DNA of 64,000 nt from positions 2,356,001 through 2,420,000 of the forward strand of contig OY781043.1 of assembly GCA_963676165.1 (NCBI GenBank), given 5' to 3'. The notes under the pieces were generated by a model that searched no databases, was not told where the DNA came from, and worked only from the letters and a program-made list of their open reading frames with translations. Shown here in pieces: positions 43,461 to 52,596 of this stretch. Both the position numbers and the translations under genes were made by a program. Position 1 is the stretch's first letter, and every line of letters begins with the position of its first letter. This DNA is from JAQIBY01 sp963676165. GTDB taxonomy: Bacteria > Bacteroidota > Bacteroidia > Bacteroidales > ML635J-15.

Positions 43461-44564
43461 TTATTTGATCAAATTTTGATAAAAGCTTAATAATTTTGCT
43501 GCTTCATTCTCCCAGTTATAATGCTCAATTACCGCTCTCTGTCCGTTATGAGCAAAACGTTCAGCCAAGTCATCATCATTCATAATTTTATTGACTGCAT
43601 CAGCAATATCTTGTGGTGAAAAAGGGTCAACAGCAATACCACAATCTGCATCATTTACAATCTTTTCCCACAGTGGGATATTGGATGTCACCACAGGAAC
43701 ACCTGCAATCATATATTCAAACATTTTCACCGGAAGAGCATCTTGGTAACTGAGTGTTGGATGCAAGGTAACAAGACCGACTTTTGATTTACCCAGAATA
43801 GTTTTCACTAATTGCCTATCGGCAAATCCATAGAAATGAATTTTATCTGCGGAAGGAGAATCAAGCACCTCATTTTTCAAATCATCGCTACTAAATTTTC
43901 CTGCGAGTTCAAATTGCAAATTCCCGAGTTCAACTGCTTGTACAATTTCCCGAATTCCTCGTGTTGGAGCAATTGCACCTATGTAACAAGCTGAATTTTC
44001 TTTTTTACTCCAGTCTATTTTCATCTGAAGTTCATTAATAATTGGGAAATTTTTGACTGTTATTACATTGGGATGAATTTTGGAAAATCGTTCGGTAATA
44101 AAATCTGTTGCGGTAATGATACCAGCAAGATGTTTAGCTTTTCTGCTTTCAAATCTTTCATAAATCCTTGAAAGCATAGGTTTGACAAATGATTTCAAAT
44201 AGGGTTTACTTAATATTTGTCTTGGAACATCTTCATGAGAATCAAACACGACAAGCTTTCCATGCTTTTTAAGTTTTGATGCGATACGCAAAAGCTCAGG
44301 ATCATGAAACTGATATACATCGGCATTGAGTTCCAAAGCTTTCTTCAAAACCATTTTTCCACTGCTTAGGAATCGTTTTAAGCGACCTTTAATTTTTCCT
44401 ACATCATAAATATTTATTCCATCTGCAGTCAGCTCGTCTCCTTTTCCATCCGCTACAACCAAACTCACTTTGTTATAGGTTGACCGCAATGTTTTAAGTT
44501 GCTTTTGGTAAATCCGAGTATCATATCGAGGATGTACAGAACTTATGTGGCAAATTTTCATCAT
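43461..44564 (-). CDS. Glycosyltransferase family 4
   Basis: 367 residues, GT-B fold. N-terminal ISSVHPRYDTRIYQKQLKTL, then a region with QFHDPELL and FDSHEDVPRQIL. The C-terminal donor domain has CYIGAIAPTRGIREIVQAV, IHFYGFADRQ and FEYMIAGVPVVTSNIPLW, the usual E-x7-E-like donor site area of family 4. Sugar donor and acceptor unknown. The gene is 5 bases after the polymerase stop, within the leftward operon. Confidence 0.9.
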   Translation of the reverse strand: MMKICHISSVHPRYDTRIYQKQLKTLRSTYNKVSLVVADGKGDELTADGINIYDVGKIKGRLKRFLSSGKMVLKKALELNADVYQFHDPELLRIASKLKKHGKLVVFDSHEDVPRQILSKPYLKSFVKPMLSRIYERFESRKAKHLAGIITATDFITERFSKIHPNVITVKNFPIINELQMKIDWSKKENSACYIGAIAPTRGIREIVQAVELGNLQFELAGKFSSDDLKNEVLDSPSADKIHFYGFADRQLVKTILGKSKVGLVTLHPTLSYQDALPVKMFEYMIAGVPVVTSNIPLWEKIVNDADCGIAVDPFSPQDIADAVNKIMNDDDLAERFAHNGQRAVIEHYNWENEAAKLLSFYQNLIK

Positions 44565-44569
44565 AACAT

Positions 44570-45796
44570 TTATAATTCTTTTTGTATTTCATTGGTATTA
44601 ATATACCTCTGTAAGAAATAAAAACCCAATAAGCCAAAGCAGATTCTCATATCCACGATTGACCAAGACTTAAAGTAATTAAGTAGAAAATAAACAAAAA
44701 TAAAAGTTGGTATTATTGCACCTGAAATTTGTTTCTGAGACAAAAAAACAGACAACAAAAACAAACAAAATAACAAGACACCTATCAAGCCCAACTCAAA
44801 TTGTATTTCAAGTACAAAGTTATGCGGATAAGCACGACCATCATTTCCGGATTCTAATATCCCATAGCTACCCACTCCGTATCCATGCACAATTGAAGCG
44901 AAATCATTATTTATTTTCTCTAAACTAAATGCAATTTGTTCATACCTTACATTGACAGATTCTCCTCCACCTTCTGCCTCAACCAATAAATTCAAACGTG
45001 TTAAACTTCTGCTTGCCAAACGTTCAATATCATCTGCAAAATAAAACCCAGAAACAACAAAAAGTATCACCATAAAAACAGCAACGATACCGTTCTGAAT
45101 AATTTGAACCTTGTCCTTCAAGCGCCTGACCAACAAATCATTAACCAAGTTAAACAAATAATAAACAGTCACTATAAAACTGGTAAAGATAATTGCTCCG
45201 CGTGCTCCTGTGAGGAAAAGACAGACAGCAAAGAATGCTATTAGCATCAAACGTATCATTCGAGGAAACAACTTATTTGAATTTACAAGTAAAAGAATTG
45301 ACAAGCCATGATATAATCCAAGAACTAGATAAAGATCACTAAACTTTGAGAACCTTGTAACAGCATGCAGTTCTGGTGTTTTTACATAATATAAAAATAT
45401 AGGCAAGAACCATAAACTAACAATAAAAAAGAACAAAATCATCTGTCTAATAAACTTTCTAACATCCAGATTTGAATGCAATACAGGATAAAGAAATGCC
45501 AAAATATTGGTACTAAAGAGAAACACCTTTAATTTACTATAAGACGGAGATGGAGAATATATAAGGGTAAAAGCCATCCAAGTAAAAAAGGCAAATAGCA
45601 AACCTACAGAAGTCAACATTCTTTTATTCAATCTATTCCCATACCTAAACTTACTTATTTGATATATAATATCACCAAAGACAATTACACCAGTCATTGC
45701 AGTAAGATCGATTGGAAGATGAACATTATGAAAATTCAAAATTGCCTTCAGAATTCCGGAGAAAAGATATATGAAATAAATTACATTCATTTTCAA
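44570..45796 (-). CDS. O-antigen polymerase/ligase-like membrane protein (Wzy type)
   Basis: 408 residues with about ten to twelve membrane helices. A large extracytoplasmic loop near residues 265-320 contains VRYEQIAFSLEKI, VHGYGVGSYG and YPHNFVLEIQFELG; the P-H-N-x-x-L-E signature is typical of the Wzy_C/O-antigen ligase family. It polymerises or ligates lipid-linked glycan repeats in the periplasm. Presence in one locus with a Wzx-like flippase and a Wzz-like protein supports the Wzy role. Start overlaps the deacetylase stop by 4 bases. Confidence 0.88.
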   Translation of the reverse strand: MKMNVIYFIYLFSGILKAILNFHNVHLPIDLTAMTGVIVFGDIIYQISKFRYGNRLNKRMLTSVGLLFAFFTWMAFTLIYSPSPSYSKLKVFLFSTNILAFLYPVLHSNLDVRKFIRQMILFFFIVSLWFLPIFLYYVKTPELHAVTRFSKFSDLYLVLGLYHGLSILLLVNSNKLFPRMIRLMLIAFFAVCLFLTGARGAIIFTSFIVTVYYLFNLVNDLLVRRLKDKVQIIQNGIVAVFMVILFVVSGFYFADDIERLASRSLTRLNLLVEAEGGGESVNVRYEQIAFSLEKINNDFASIVHGYGVGSYGILESGNDGRAYPHNFVLEIQFELGLIGVLLFCLFLLSVFLSQKQISGAIIPTFIFVYFLLNYFKSWSIVDMRICFGLLGFYFLQRYINTNEIQKEL

Positions 45797-47121
45797 TCAA
45801 TTAGCAAATCTGAATAAACACTTACATAGTTCTTCCATTCAAACCGTTCAAAATTATCTTGGTGCCAAAGAAAAGTAAATTGGCCTCGATATTTCTTCAC
45901 AATGTTTTTCAAACGTAGAAACTCATTTGCAAAGGCTTTGGGATTTCTGTGTTTACGCCACAAACCTCGCTCCATCACAATTGTTGGACGCTCATATAAA
46001 CTAAGCATCTTACGACTTAGAATATCAAAAACAGGAAATTCACGTGCAATACCACAACGAAATCCACCATCATTCTCATAAGTCATCGTAAGATCACGTT
46101 TGAGACCTGCATCATTCCAAATATTCCAAGTGTAGGGCACTTGAAAAAGCAAATAGTGCTGCCTTCCTTCTTTTACATCAAATCCAGCTAATTTAAGCCG
46201 TTTCAATTCCTTTTCAAACTGCACAGAATCGCGATGTGTATTCAGTGATGCATGATAACCTACAATATGACCGTCGCGTTTAATGAGTTCTAATCTCTTT
46301 TGCACAAATGGGTCACTCATTTTATAACGAAAATCAGATTCCCCTTTTTCTCCAGGAATAAAATAGAATGCCGATTTTAATTTGTGAGCATCGCTTAAAG
46401 TCATCAGTTTTTCAAAACTATCATAAGGATCCTTTTGTTTCCCAGTCATAGTTCGGAAAGCTTCACGAATACTTCGAAACATAGTAACAGGATTTTTACG
46501 AATAATCAAATCACCAGCGACTGTCTTCATTGTACTGAAAAAACTACCAAATCTTTGAAGATTATCGACATCGTGAGTTGGGATTATTTCAAATTGATGA
46601 TCTATTCGCTCTTGCTTACACCCCAAAGAAATAAAAACATTCCAGAGAAATTCAGCATATTCGTTCACTAAAGGACGATAATGTAAATCATGAATTTGCA
46701 AATAGGATGACTCTCCAGGAAATCGATCAAACTCGTCTCTTACCTTTTTCACATACTCTTCCCAGCGTGAAAGCAGAAAAAATGAAGATGCTATTATGTC
46801 AAATTCACAATGTACCTTCTCACTTGTACAATGAATTTCAGGGAAACCAAAAAGAATTGGCAGATTTCCTTCAGGGGCAAACTTATGCTCAAGAAAAAAT
46901 GGAGCTGTAGGTAAAAACTTTTCATCAAGGTAAGTTACATCATCAGGCATTGTCCAAAAAGTATTACCCAAGACAAGTTCTGATTTCTCAATCTGAAAGT
47001 GATAGTCTAAACGGTCTTCTATTTGAACAGAATACTCAAGTCCTAACAAAACATTCATGAGAACATGAAGGGTATATTCACGCTCTGCAACAAAAGTATT
47101 TGGGATACGAATTTCTATCAT
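45793..47121 (-). CDS. Polysaccharide deacetylase-family protein
   Basis: 442 residues. An N-terminal region (about 1-170, probably the DUF7033 type; recalled, not checked) is followed by a NodB-like deacetylase domain. The metal motif Thr-His-Asp-x-Asp is seen in IIPTHDVDNLQRF, and the His-x3-x-x-His pair in GYHASLNTHRD. Further family segments are KSAFYFIPGEKGE and FLWHQDNF near the end. Such enzymes remove N- or O-acetyl groups from glycans. It has no clear signal peptide, so it may act on precursors in the cytosol. Overlaps the polymerase gene by 4 bases. Confidence 0.88.
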   Translation of the reverse strand: MIEIRIPNTFVAEREYTLHVLMNVLLGLEYSVQIEDRLDYHFQIEKSELVLGNTFWTMPDDVTYLDEKFLPTAPFFLEHKFAPEGNLPILFGFPEIHCTSEKVHCEFDIIASSFFLLSRWEEYVKKVRDEFDRFPGESSYLQIHDLHYRPLVNEYAEFLWNVFISLGCKQERIDHQFEIIPTHDVDNLQRFGSFFSTMKTVAGDLIIRKNPVTMFRSIREAFRTMTGKQKDPYDSFEKLMTLSDAHKLKSAFYFIPGEKGESDFRYKMSDPFVQKRLELIKRDGHIVGYHASLNTHRDSVQFEKELKRLKLAGFDVKEGRQHYLLFQVPYTWNIWNDAGLKRDLTMTYENDGGFRCGIAREFPVFDILSRKMLSLYERPTIVMERGLWRKHRNPKAFANEFLRLKNIVKKYRGQFTFLWHQDNFERFEWKNYVSVYSDLLID

Positions 47122-47126
47122 TTAGA

Positions 47127-48023
47127 TTAACTTTTTGATGTCACTTTACGCAATCGTTTAATTCGAGAAAAAGATAAACTGCCAAAATTTTTCATCAACC
47201 ACCTAGGGTAAAATTTCCAAACATTTTGGGGGGAATGTTCCCATGTCATCTGACAGGAATAGCATGATTTATCATCACAGAAAAAGAAAGAAGGATTCTC
47301 TTTCATCATATCCAATTCGATTTGCAGTGTACCAGCCATTGAGGTTAACAGTCCACGTGCTTCTCCGATTTTACCATCACCAATGACAGCTCCTCTTTCA
47401 AAATAATAAGGAATAAACTTTGGAAAACCTGCTGCACATCCACCATTCCAGTTCACTTTTGCCAATTTCACTTCTCCTTGCTTAGTGAGATAATTTATCC
47501 CTTTGTTCATTTGTTTTCGCTTGAATCCAAGCAAATCAATTGCAACATGGGTAGTCCCTACCCCTGCAACTTTCTTTCCAATGGTTAGGTTTTTGGCATT
47601 TTCCTTTGCCATTTCATGCAACAAATCATACCCGCCTGATTCTGGTGTGTGATTCATGCATAAACGCTCAGCATCATGACCAATAGCCGCATATTTTTGA
47701 ATTGGATGCTGACTTCGAAACATTTTGGAGTGTTTAATCATTTCATTGGCAAATGCACCAGCATAAGAAACTGTATAATCATCTGCAACTATGGATTTGT
47801 ATTGATCCTCTAATGGTAATGGATAAGCAGTTATGAAAGCATCAGAAACCAATGTCCCTTGCTCACCAACAACTTCCAACAACGCATCTAGAAGAGTTTT
47901 AGCTCCCCCATCAATTTTCCCTATAGCACGCATGGAAACCTTCAGGTGCAACATATCACCATTTTCGACTCCAAGAGCCTGAATATCATGAATTAAATCT
48001 TCTTTAGTCAACATATCCTTCAT
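47127..48023 (-). CDS. AAC(3)-like acetyltransferase in the glycan locus
   Basis: 298 residues from ATG 48023. A longer frame to 48092 would overlap the flippase by 59 bases; ATG 48023 lies 10 bases past its stop. ATG 48014 is also possible. The family core is visible: LHLKVSMRAIGKIDGGAKTL, GEQGTLVSDAF, SQHPIQKYAAIGHDAE and GVGTTHVAIDLLGF. Classical members acetylate the 3-amino group of aminoglycosides, but many homologues sit in biosynthetic or polysaccharide loci and acylate amino sugars, which is more likely here. Near the C-terminus CDDKSCYSCQ holds three Cys of unknown use. Confidence 0.82.
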   Translation of the reverse strand: MKDMLTKEDLIHDIQALGVENGDMLHLKVSMRAIGKIDGGAKTLLDALLEVVGEQGTLVSDAFITAYPLPLEDQYKSIVADDYTVSYAGAFANEMIKHSKMFRSQHPIQKYAAIGHDAERLCMNHTPESGGYDLLHEMAKENAKNLTIGKKVAGVGTTHVAIDLLGFKRKQMNKGINYLTKQGEVKLAKVNWNGGCAAGFPKFIPYYFERGAVIGDGKIGEARGLLTSMAGTLQIELDMMKENPSFFFCDDKSCYSCQMTWEHSPQNVWKFYPRWLMKNFGSLSFSRIKRLRKVTSKS

Positions 48024-48033
48024 GCATAATGAT

Positions 48034-49308
48034 TTACAATTTCGAAGATGCAACTCTCCAAAGTATAAAGATAAAAAATAAGTAATAGACAAATAATGAT
48101 CCGACGAATATCATTAAAAACAAGCGAATTTCCCAACCGAGGAACCATGACAAGGCAAAGACAGATAAACTTAAAAACAATAAACCTAATTGAAGATACA
48201 ATGATAGTTCCTGACGCTCAAATACAGACAATGTAACAGATACCGGGGCAAAAATAAACCTGATAAAAAGTAAGGGTATCAATATTTTTGCAAACTCTCC
48301 TGCAGTACGCCATTCTTCACCAAAAACAAATGCAAAAAGATCCTCAGCAAAAAGAAAGATGATTAAAAATATAGGAATTGAAACGAGTAAAAGTTTCTTT
48401 ACAGTACTAACAAACACAACCTTAGCATGTCCTTTAGTTTTTCGATGGTCCACAGCTTCTTTGTGATAGACATTAGCCAAAGACTTGCCAATTAAAGAAC
48501 CAGGCATACCAAGAATTCGATTTGCTAAAGCATAAAACCCAACACTCGTGATGGAATACATAGCCGAAATCAAGATACCTGTTAAATTTATGGCAGCAGT
48601 ATTTGCAAGCGTTGCAGGAAGTGTAAAAATGGGAAAACGACGGTATCTTTTTCCTTGCTTTTTCATTTTTGACCAAGAAACTTCGGAAAAAAATGCTTTC
48701 AGTTTGATTTTTCGCATCATCATGAAAACTCCTGAAAAGAATCCAAAAACTTGTCCAATAATCAAACCTGCTGGAGAATGCACTAAGATACCGATCAACA
48801 GCTGCAGCCCAGTTCGCCCTGTAGCTCGCGTTACTGAAGCAGCTGCAATTGTTTTAAAATCCTTTTCACGTGTATTGTAGTAGTTGAGCATTCCATACCA
48901 TCCTTGAAATAAAACAGCAACAGGTATAAGATACAACCACACCCTGATTTCCGACTCATTTAACCATCCAACAATTTGATCTACAAACAAAACTATAAAC
49001 AAGATAAGAAAAATTGAAAATGCGATAGAAATTAACATTCCCAAACTCATTAAATTCCAAGCATCCTTTTTTTCATCGGGTAAAACAATTGCCAACTCAT
49101 AGCGTCCATTAGCAATAACTCCCAATATAAGTGAAACGGAAAGGAATAATTCCAACACTCCAAAATCTACAGGAGAATACAAGCGAGTCAATACAGGTGT
49201 TAATAAGATAGGTATGAGCTGTGCAATCAAAGTCCCACGAAATAACACCAAGAAATTCCGTGTAAAATCTGATCTATTTTTGTATTTATTGAGTAATAAC
49301 TTAATCAT
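48034..49308 (-). CDS. Oligosaccharide flippase (Wzx type)
   Basis: 424 residues from ATG 49308; a frame to TTG 49317 adds only three residues and is less likely. About twelve membrane helices. N-terminal FLVLFRGTLIAQLIPILLTP then RLYSPVDFGVLELFLS is the usual start of the polysaccharide transporter (PST/MATE-like) family. It flips lipid-linked glycan units across the inner membrane. Upstream (49309-49485) lies the divergent promoter region shared with the MaoC-like gene. Confidence 0.92.
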   Translation of the reverse strand: MIKLLLNKYKNRSDFTRNFLVLFRGTLIAQLIPILLTPVLTRLYSPVDFGVLELFLSVSLILGVIANGRYELAIVLPDEKKDAWNLMSLGMLISIAFSIFLILFIVLFVDQIVGWLNESEIRVWLYLIPVAVLFQGWYGMLNYYNTREKDFKTIAAASVTRATGRTGLQLLIGILVHSPAGLIIGQVFGFFSGVFMMMRKIKLKAFFSEVSWSKMKKQGKRYRRFPIFTLPATLANTAAINLTGILISAMYSITSVGFYALANRILGMPGSLIGKSLANVYHKEAVDHRKTKGHAKVVFVSTVKKLLLVSIPIFLIIFLFAEDLFAFVFGEEWRTAGEFAKILIPLLFIRFIFAPVSVTLSVFERQELSLYLQLGLLFLSLSVFALSWFLGWEIRLFLMIFVGSLFVYYLFFIFILWRVASSKL

Positions 49309-49485
49309 TGATGTCAAATGGTTCTTGCATTAAACAACAAAAGTAATATAATTCTCTGTGAAAACGAGAGATGCAGAACATGAAGTAAATTTACCTGATT
49401 TCGAAGTAAGAAATCAGAAACAAAAAGACATCCCGGCTTCATAAAACAGAGAATTTTCTTAATTTCGTTCAGAAATACTTATAAC

Positions 49486-49959
49486 ATGGAATCAAAGCAA
49501 ATAATTCGCAAAGAAATAGGCACATGGTTGGAGGAGTTCATACCAGGATCTATTATTTATCATGCTGCTTCAAAAACCATCTTTGAAGACGACAATAATT
49601 TATTTTCCATGATGACAATGAATCATCATCCAGTACACACAAACATTGATTACGCATCAAAGCAACAACACAAACAACCACTCGTTGTTGGTACATTAGT
49701 ATTCAGCCTTGTTGTTGGCATTACTGTCCCAGACATTAGCGGCAAAGCAGTTGCAAATCTGATGTATGAGAGTATAGATCATTTACAACCGGTTTTTATT
49801 GGAGATACAATTTACGCAAGAACTGAAATCTTAGAAGTCAAAGAATCAAAATCAAAACCAGATAGAGGGATTGTTTACGTAGAAACCACAGGGTATAATC
49901 AAAATGATGTGGACGTACTAAAATTCAGACGCAAAGTATTGGTTAAAAAGAAAAGATAA
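49486..49959 (+). CDS. MaoC-like (hot-dog fold) dehydratase
   Basis: 157 residues, single hot-dog domain. The segment TMNHHPVHTNIDYASKQQHK is the family active site (Asp/His-type, usually D-x4-H) in a His-rich form, followed by PLVVGTLVFSLVVGIT, and HLQPVFIGDTIYARTEILEV is the typical second half. MaoC-like enzymes hydrate or dehydrate acyl-CoA thioesters. The next gene, a CitE-like lyase, starts one base after the stop codon and must be linked in function. The pair runs against the glycan operon and sits within it. Confidence 0.88.
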   Translation: MESKQIIRKEIGTWLEEFIPGSIIYHAASKTIFEDDNNLFSMMTMNHHPVHTNIDYASKQQHKQPLVVGTLVFSLVVGITVPDISGKAVANLMYESIDHLQPVFIGDTIYARTEILEVKESKSKPDRGIVYVETTGYNQNDVDVLKFRRKVLVKKKR

Positions 49960-49960
49960 A

Positions 49961-50854
49961 ATGAAAAACGATAAATTCCTGATGCGTAGTTTAATGTTTG
50001 TTCCTGCGCACAACGAGAAGCTCATGAAAAAGGCTGTGCAAACTGAAGCAGATGTCTTACTGCTTGACATCGAAGATTCTGTATTGCCAAAAAAAAACAA
50101 ACAAATTGCAAGAGACCAGATTATAGCCATGACAAAAAATGGCACATATTCAAATCATAAAGTCTTTCCACGTGTCAACGATAGAGAAAGTGGTGAATTG
50201 CTTCAAGATGTTTACCAATTATGTATAAACGGAATTGATGGATTCATGTATCCCAAATCGCAAACTGGTGAAGACATCTACTTTTTCGACAAGTTATTGG
50301 AAACCATCGAATACGAAAAAGGCTTTCCCAAAGGAACATTCAAAATAATTCCTCTTATAGAAACGGCTTCTGCAGTTTTAAATGCCGAATCAATATGTCA
50401 GGCATCAAATCGCGTGATTGCAATAGCATTCGGCTGTGAAGATTATTTAACCGACCTAGAAGGCATTCATGACAAAGAAGGTCAAAGTATTTTCACTGCA
50501 CGATCCATGATCTCCATGGCAGCGAGAGCAAATAATGTCATTCCTATTGATACTGTTCACATCAACATTCATGATTTGGATGATTTAGAAGCCAATTTAA
50601 AAGTTGCTAAGAACTTTGGATTTGAAGGAATGTTAGTACTTCATCCAAAAGAATTGAATTTAGTACATAAATACTTTTCACCATCTTCAGAAGAAGTTAG
50701 TGAGGCTCAAGAAATTCTAGAGCTTTCTGAACAAGCTGAGAAAGAATCCAAGGGGGTTGCAATGATCAATGGAAAGTTCATTGGACCACCAATGGTGAGC
50801 ACTGCAAAAAAAATACTATTGAAACATCAATTAATTCAGCAGAAATCCAACTAG
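49961..50854 (+). CDS. CitE/HpcH-like acyl-CoA lyase
   Basis: 297 residues, TIM-barrel of the HpcH/HpaI and citrate-lyase-beta family. Visible motifs are SLMFVPAHNEKLMKKA, LLLDIEDSV (metal-binding Asp/Glu), IIPLIETASAV (Glu), FGCEDYLTDLEG and GMLVLHPKEL. Relatives cleave or form malyl-, methylmalyl- or citramalyl-CoA. With the MaoC-like protein the pair matches hydratase plus lyase chemistry, as in mesaconyl/methylmalyl-CoA steps, but the substrate cannot be read off. The stop overlaps the stop of the convergent Wzz-like gene (shared CTAG at 50851-50854). Confidence 0.88.
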   Translation: MKNDKFLMRSLMFVPAHNEKLMKKAVQTEADVLLLDIEDSVLPKKNKQIARDQIIAMTKNGTYSNHKVFPRVNDRESGELLQDVYQLCINGIDGFMYPKSQTGEDIYFFDKLLETIEYEKGFPKGTFKIIPLIETASAVLNAESICQASNRVIAIAFGCEDYLTDLEGIHDKEGQSIFTARSMISMAARANNVIPIDTVHINIHDLDDLEANLKVAKNFGFEGMLVLHPKELNLVHKYFSPSSEEVSEAQEILELSEQAEKESKGVAMINGKFIGPPMVSTAKKILLKHQLIQQKSN

Positions 50855-51630
50855 GAATCTCTGGAAATTTTCCTAGCCTCCTGATCTAACTCTAGAATTG
50901 ACAAAATTATTAAGCTAAAAAATCCAAAGACAATCGCCCATAACACAGAAGTCTTAATAGAAGATCTTTCTATTGGCACATAATAATCAGATGAACTTAC
51001 AACAACTGGAGCAGTTAACAAAAGTTTAGTTTCAACTGCAAGACGTTTTTCAAAAAGACTAATCAATTCTTGATGTGTACCTGAAAAAACAAGGAAACTA
51101 TTTTCCCTTTTAGAAATGCTTTCTTGATAAGCATTCAATTCTTCCATCTCATTATTAAGCACTTCCAAATATTCAAGATTCTGTTTTCTTCTTGCTTCAA
51201 ACTGAACATTAAACGAAGGGATAGACGAAAAATAATCAGAAATCTGATCCTGAATTGAACTAATTTTTGAAGTGTCTGCAAGTGTTAAGTCAAACACAAT
51301 TGCTCGATTAACACCAATTGTATCAATATGGTACGCATCCACAGATGAAAAACACCCATCACATTGAAAAAAACGATTTAAACGCTCGCCTGCCTTACTT
51401 TCATCGTTTTGTAAAATTGGAAAAATCTGTGAATAAAGGTCTGACTTTTCAACACCTTGAGAAGAAATCATAATTTGAATTTCAAACAAATCAGGTTTCA
51501 ATTTAGTATTCACATATCCAAAGACGCCTCCGGCAAGCCCTACTAACAAAATTATCCACCAACGTTTACAAATAAAACGTCTTATTTTCATGTACAATTC
51601 AATCACGCTTATATCGTTCTGCTTAGTCAT
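50851..51630 (-). CDS. Wzz-like chain-length/polysaccharide co-polymerase protein
   Basis: 259 residues. Membrane helices at about 24-42 (WWIILLVGLAGGVFGYV) and about 227-246 (VLWAIVFGFFSLIILSI) flank a periplasmic region with coiled-coil character (RRKQNLEYLEVLNNEMEEL). This is the two-helix plan of Wzz proteins, which set glycan chain length with Wzy. There is no tyrosine kinase domain. The gene lies one base after the GT2 stop. Confidence 0.78.
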   Translation of the reverse strand: MTKQNDISVIELYMKIRRFICKRWWIILLVGLAGGVFGYVNTKLKPDLFEIQIMISSQGVEKSDLYSQIFPILQNDESKAGERLNRFFQCDGCFSSVDAYHIDTIGVNRAIVFDLTLADTSKISSIQDQISDYFSSIPSFNVQFEARRKQNLEYLEVLNNEMEELNAYQESISKRENSFLVFSGTHQELISLFEKRLAVETKLLLTAPVVVSSSDYYVPIERSSIKTSVLWAIVFGFFSLIILSILELDQEARKISRDS

Positions 51631-51631
51631 A

Positions 51632-52585
51632 TTAATCTAAAATTTCGTCAATTTGATAATGATTTCTATCGGATGAAGTTCGTGAAACGAGTTCTGCAAT
51701 AAAACCAGCGAGAAACAATACAACACCAATAATCATGCTCGTTAAAGCAATATAAAAATAAGGACTTTCAGTGACACGTTCCAAAAGTACACCTTGATTT
51801 ATTGCTACAATTTTATGGATTCCCAGATAAAGAGCGAGTCCAAACCCAATCATAAACATTAGGCTTCCAAGTACACCAAAGAGGTGCATAGGATTTTTTG
51901 CAAATCTGGTAATAAACATGACAGACATTAAATCCAAAAAACCATTAATGAATCGCTCAAGTCCAAATTTTGTTGTTCCATACTTACGCTTTCGGTGCTG
52001 AACAACTTTCTCACCTATCTTTTTAAACCCTGCTTGTTTGACAAGTACAGGAATATAGCGATGCATTTCACCGTAAACTTCTATACTTTTAACGACTTTA
52101 TTGCGGTATGCTTTAAGTCCACAATTAAAATCGTGAAGTTTGATTCCTGTCACTTTTCTTGCAACCCAGTTATAAAATTTACTTGGAATAGTTTTACTGA
52201 TGGGATCGTAACGTTTCTTTTTCCAACCAGAAATCATATCGTAACCATCTTTCTCTATCAGTTTCCACAAAGCAGGAATTTCATCAGGGGAATCTTGCAT
52301 ATCAGCATCCATGGTAATCACCACTTTCCCTTTCGCATTTTGAAAACCCGTATGAAGTGCTGCAGATTTGCCATAATTTCGACGAAATCGAAAAGCACGC
52401 AAATTAGTACCATACTGCGTTTTCAGATCTTCAATGACATCCCAACTTTTATCTGAGCTCCCATCATCTACCATTATCACCTCATAAGAAAAGGCTTCTT
52501 CTTTCACAACTTTCGCAATCCAAGCCATCAATTCGGGCAAGGACTCTTCCTCATTATACAAAGGGACGACAACTGTCAAATCCAT
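51632..52585 (-). CDS. Glycosyltransferase family 2, polyprenyl-phosphate type (DPM1/ArnC-like)
   Basis: 317 residues. GT-A domain at the N-terminus: VVPLYNEEESLPELMAWI, MVDDGSSDKSW and TMDADMQDSPDEIPAL (the D-x-D site), with HDFNCGLKAYR. Two C-terminal membrane helices follow (about 233-257 and 273-295). This form transfers a sugar from a nucleotide donor to polyprenyl phosphate, for use outside the cytoplasm. It is the first gene with clear glycan function in the leftward block, 11 bases after DUF4199. Confidence 0.92.
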   Translation of the reverse strand: MDLTVVVPLYNEEESLPELMAWIAKVVKEEAFSYEVIMVDDGSSDKSWDVIEDLKTQYGTNLRAFRFRRNYGKSAALHTGFQNAKGKVVITMDADMQDSPDEIPALWKLIEKDGYDMISGWKKKRYDPISKTIPSKFYNWVARKVTGIKLHDFNCGLKAYRNKVVKSIEVYGEMHRYIPVLVKQAGFKKIGEKVVQHRKRKYGTTKFGLERFINGFLDLMSVMFITRFAKNPMHLFGVLGSLMFMIGFGLALYLGIHKIVAINQGVLLERVTESPYFYIALTSMIIGVVLFLAGFIAELVSRTSSDRNHYQIDEILD

Positions 52586-52596
52586 AGTACGTGCTT

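Noticed and set aside
47127..48023. Antibiotic resistance gene call for the AAC(3)-like protein
   Set aside because: Family motifs fit, but the operon context is glycan biosynthesis and nothing in the sequence proves aminoglycosides as substrate.
51995..52456. 153-codon open frame opposite the GT2 gene
   Set aside because: Antisense shadow of a well-supported glycosyltransferase; no start signal and no known motif.
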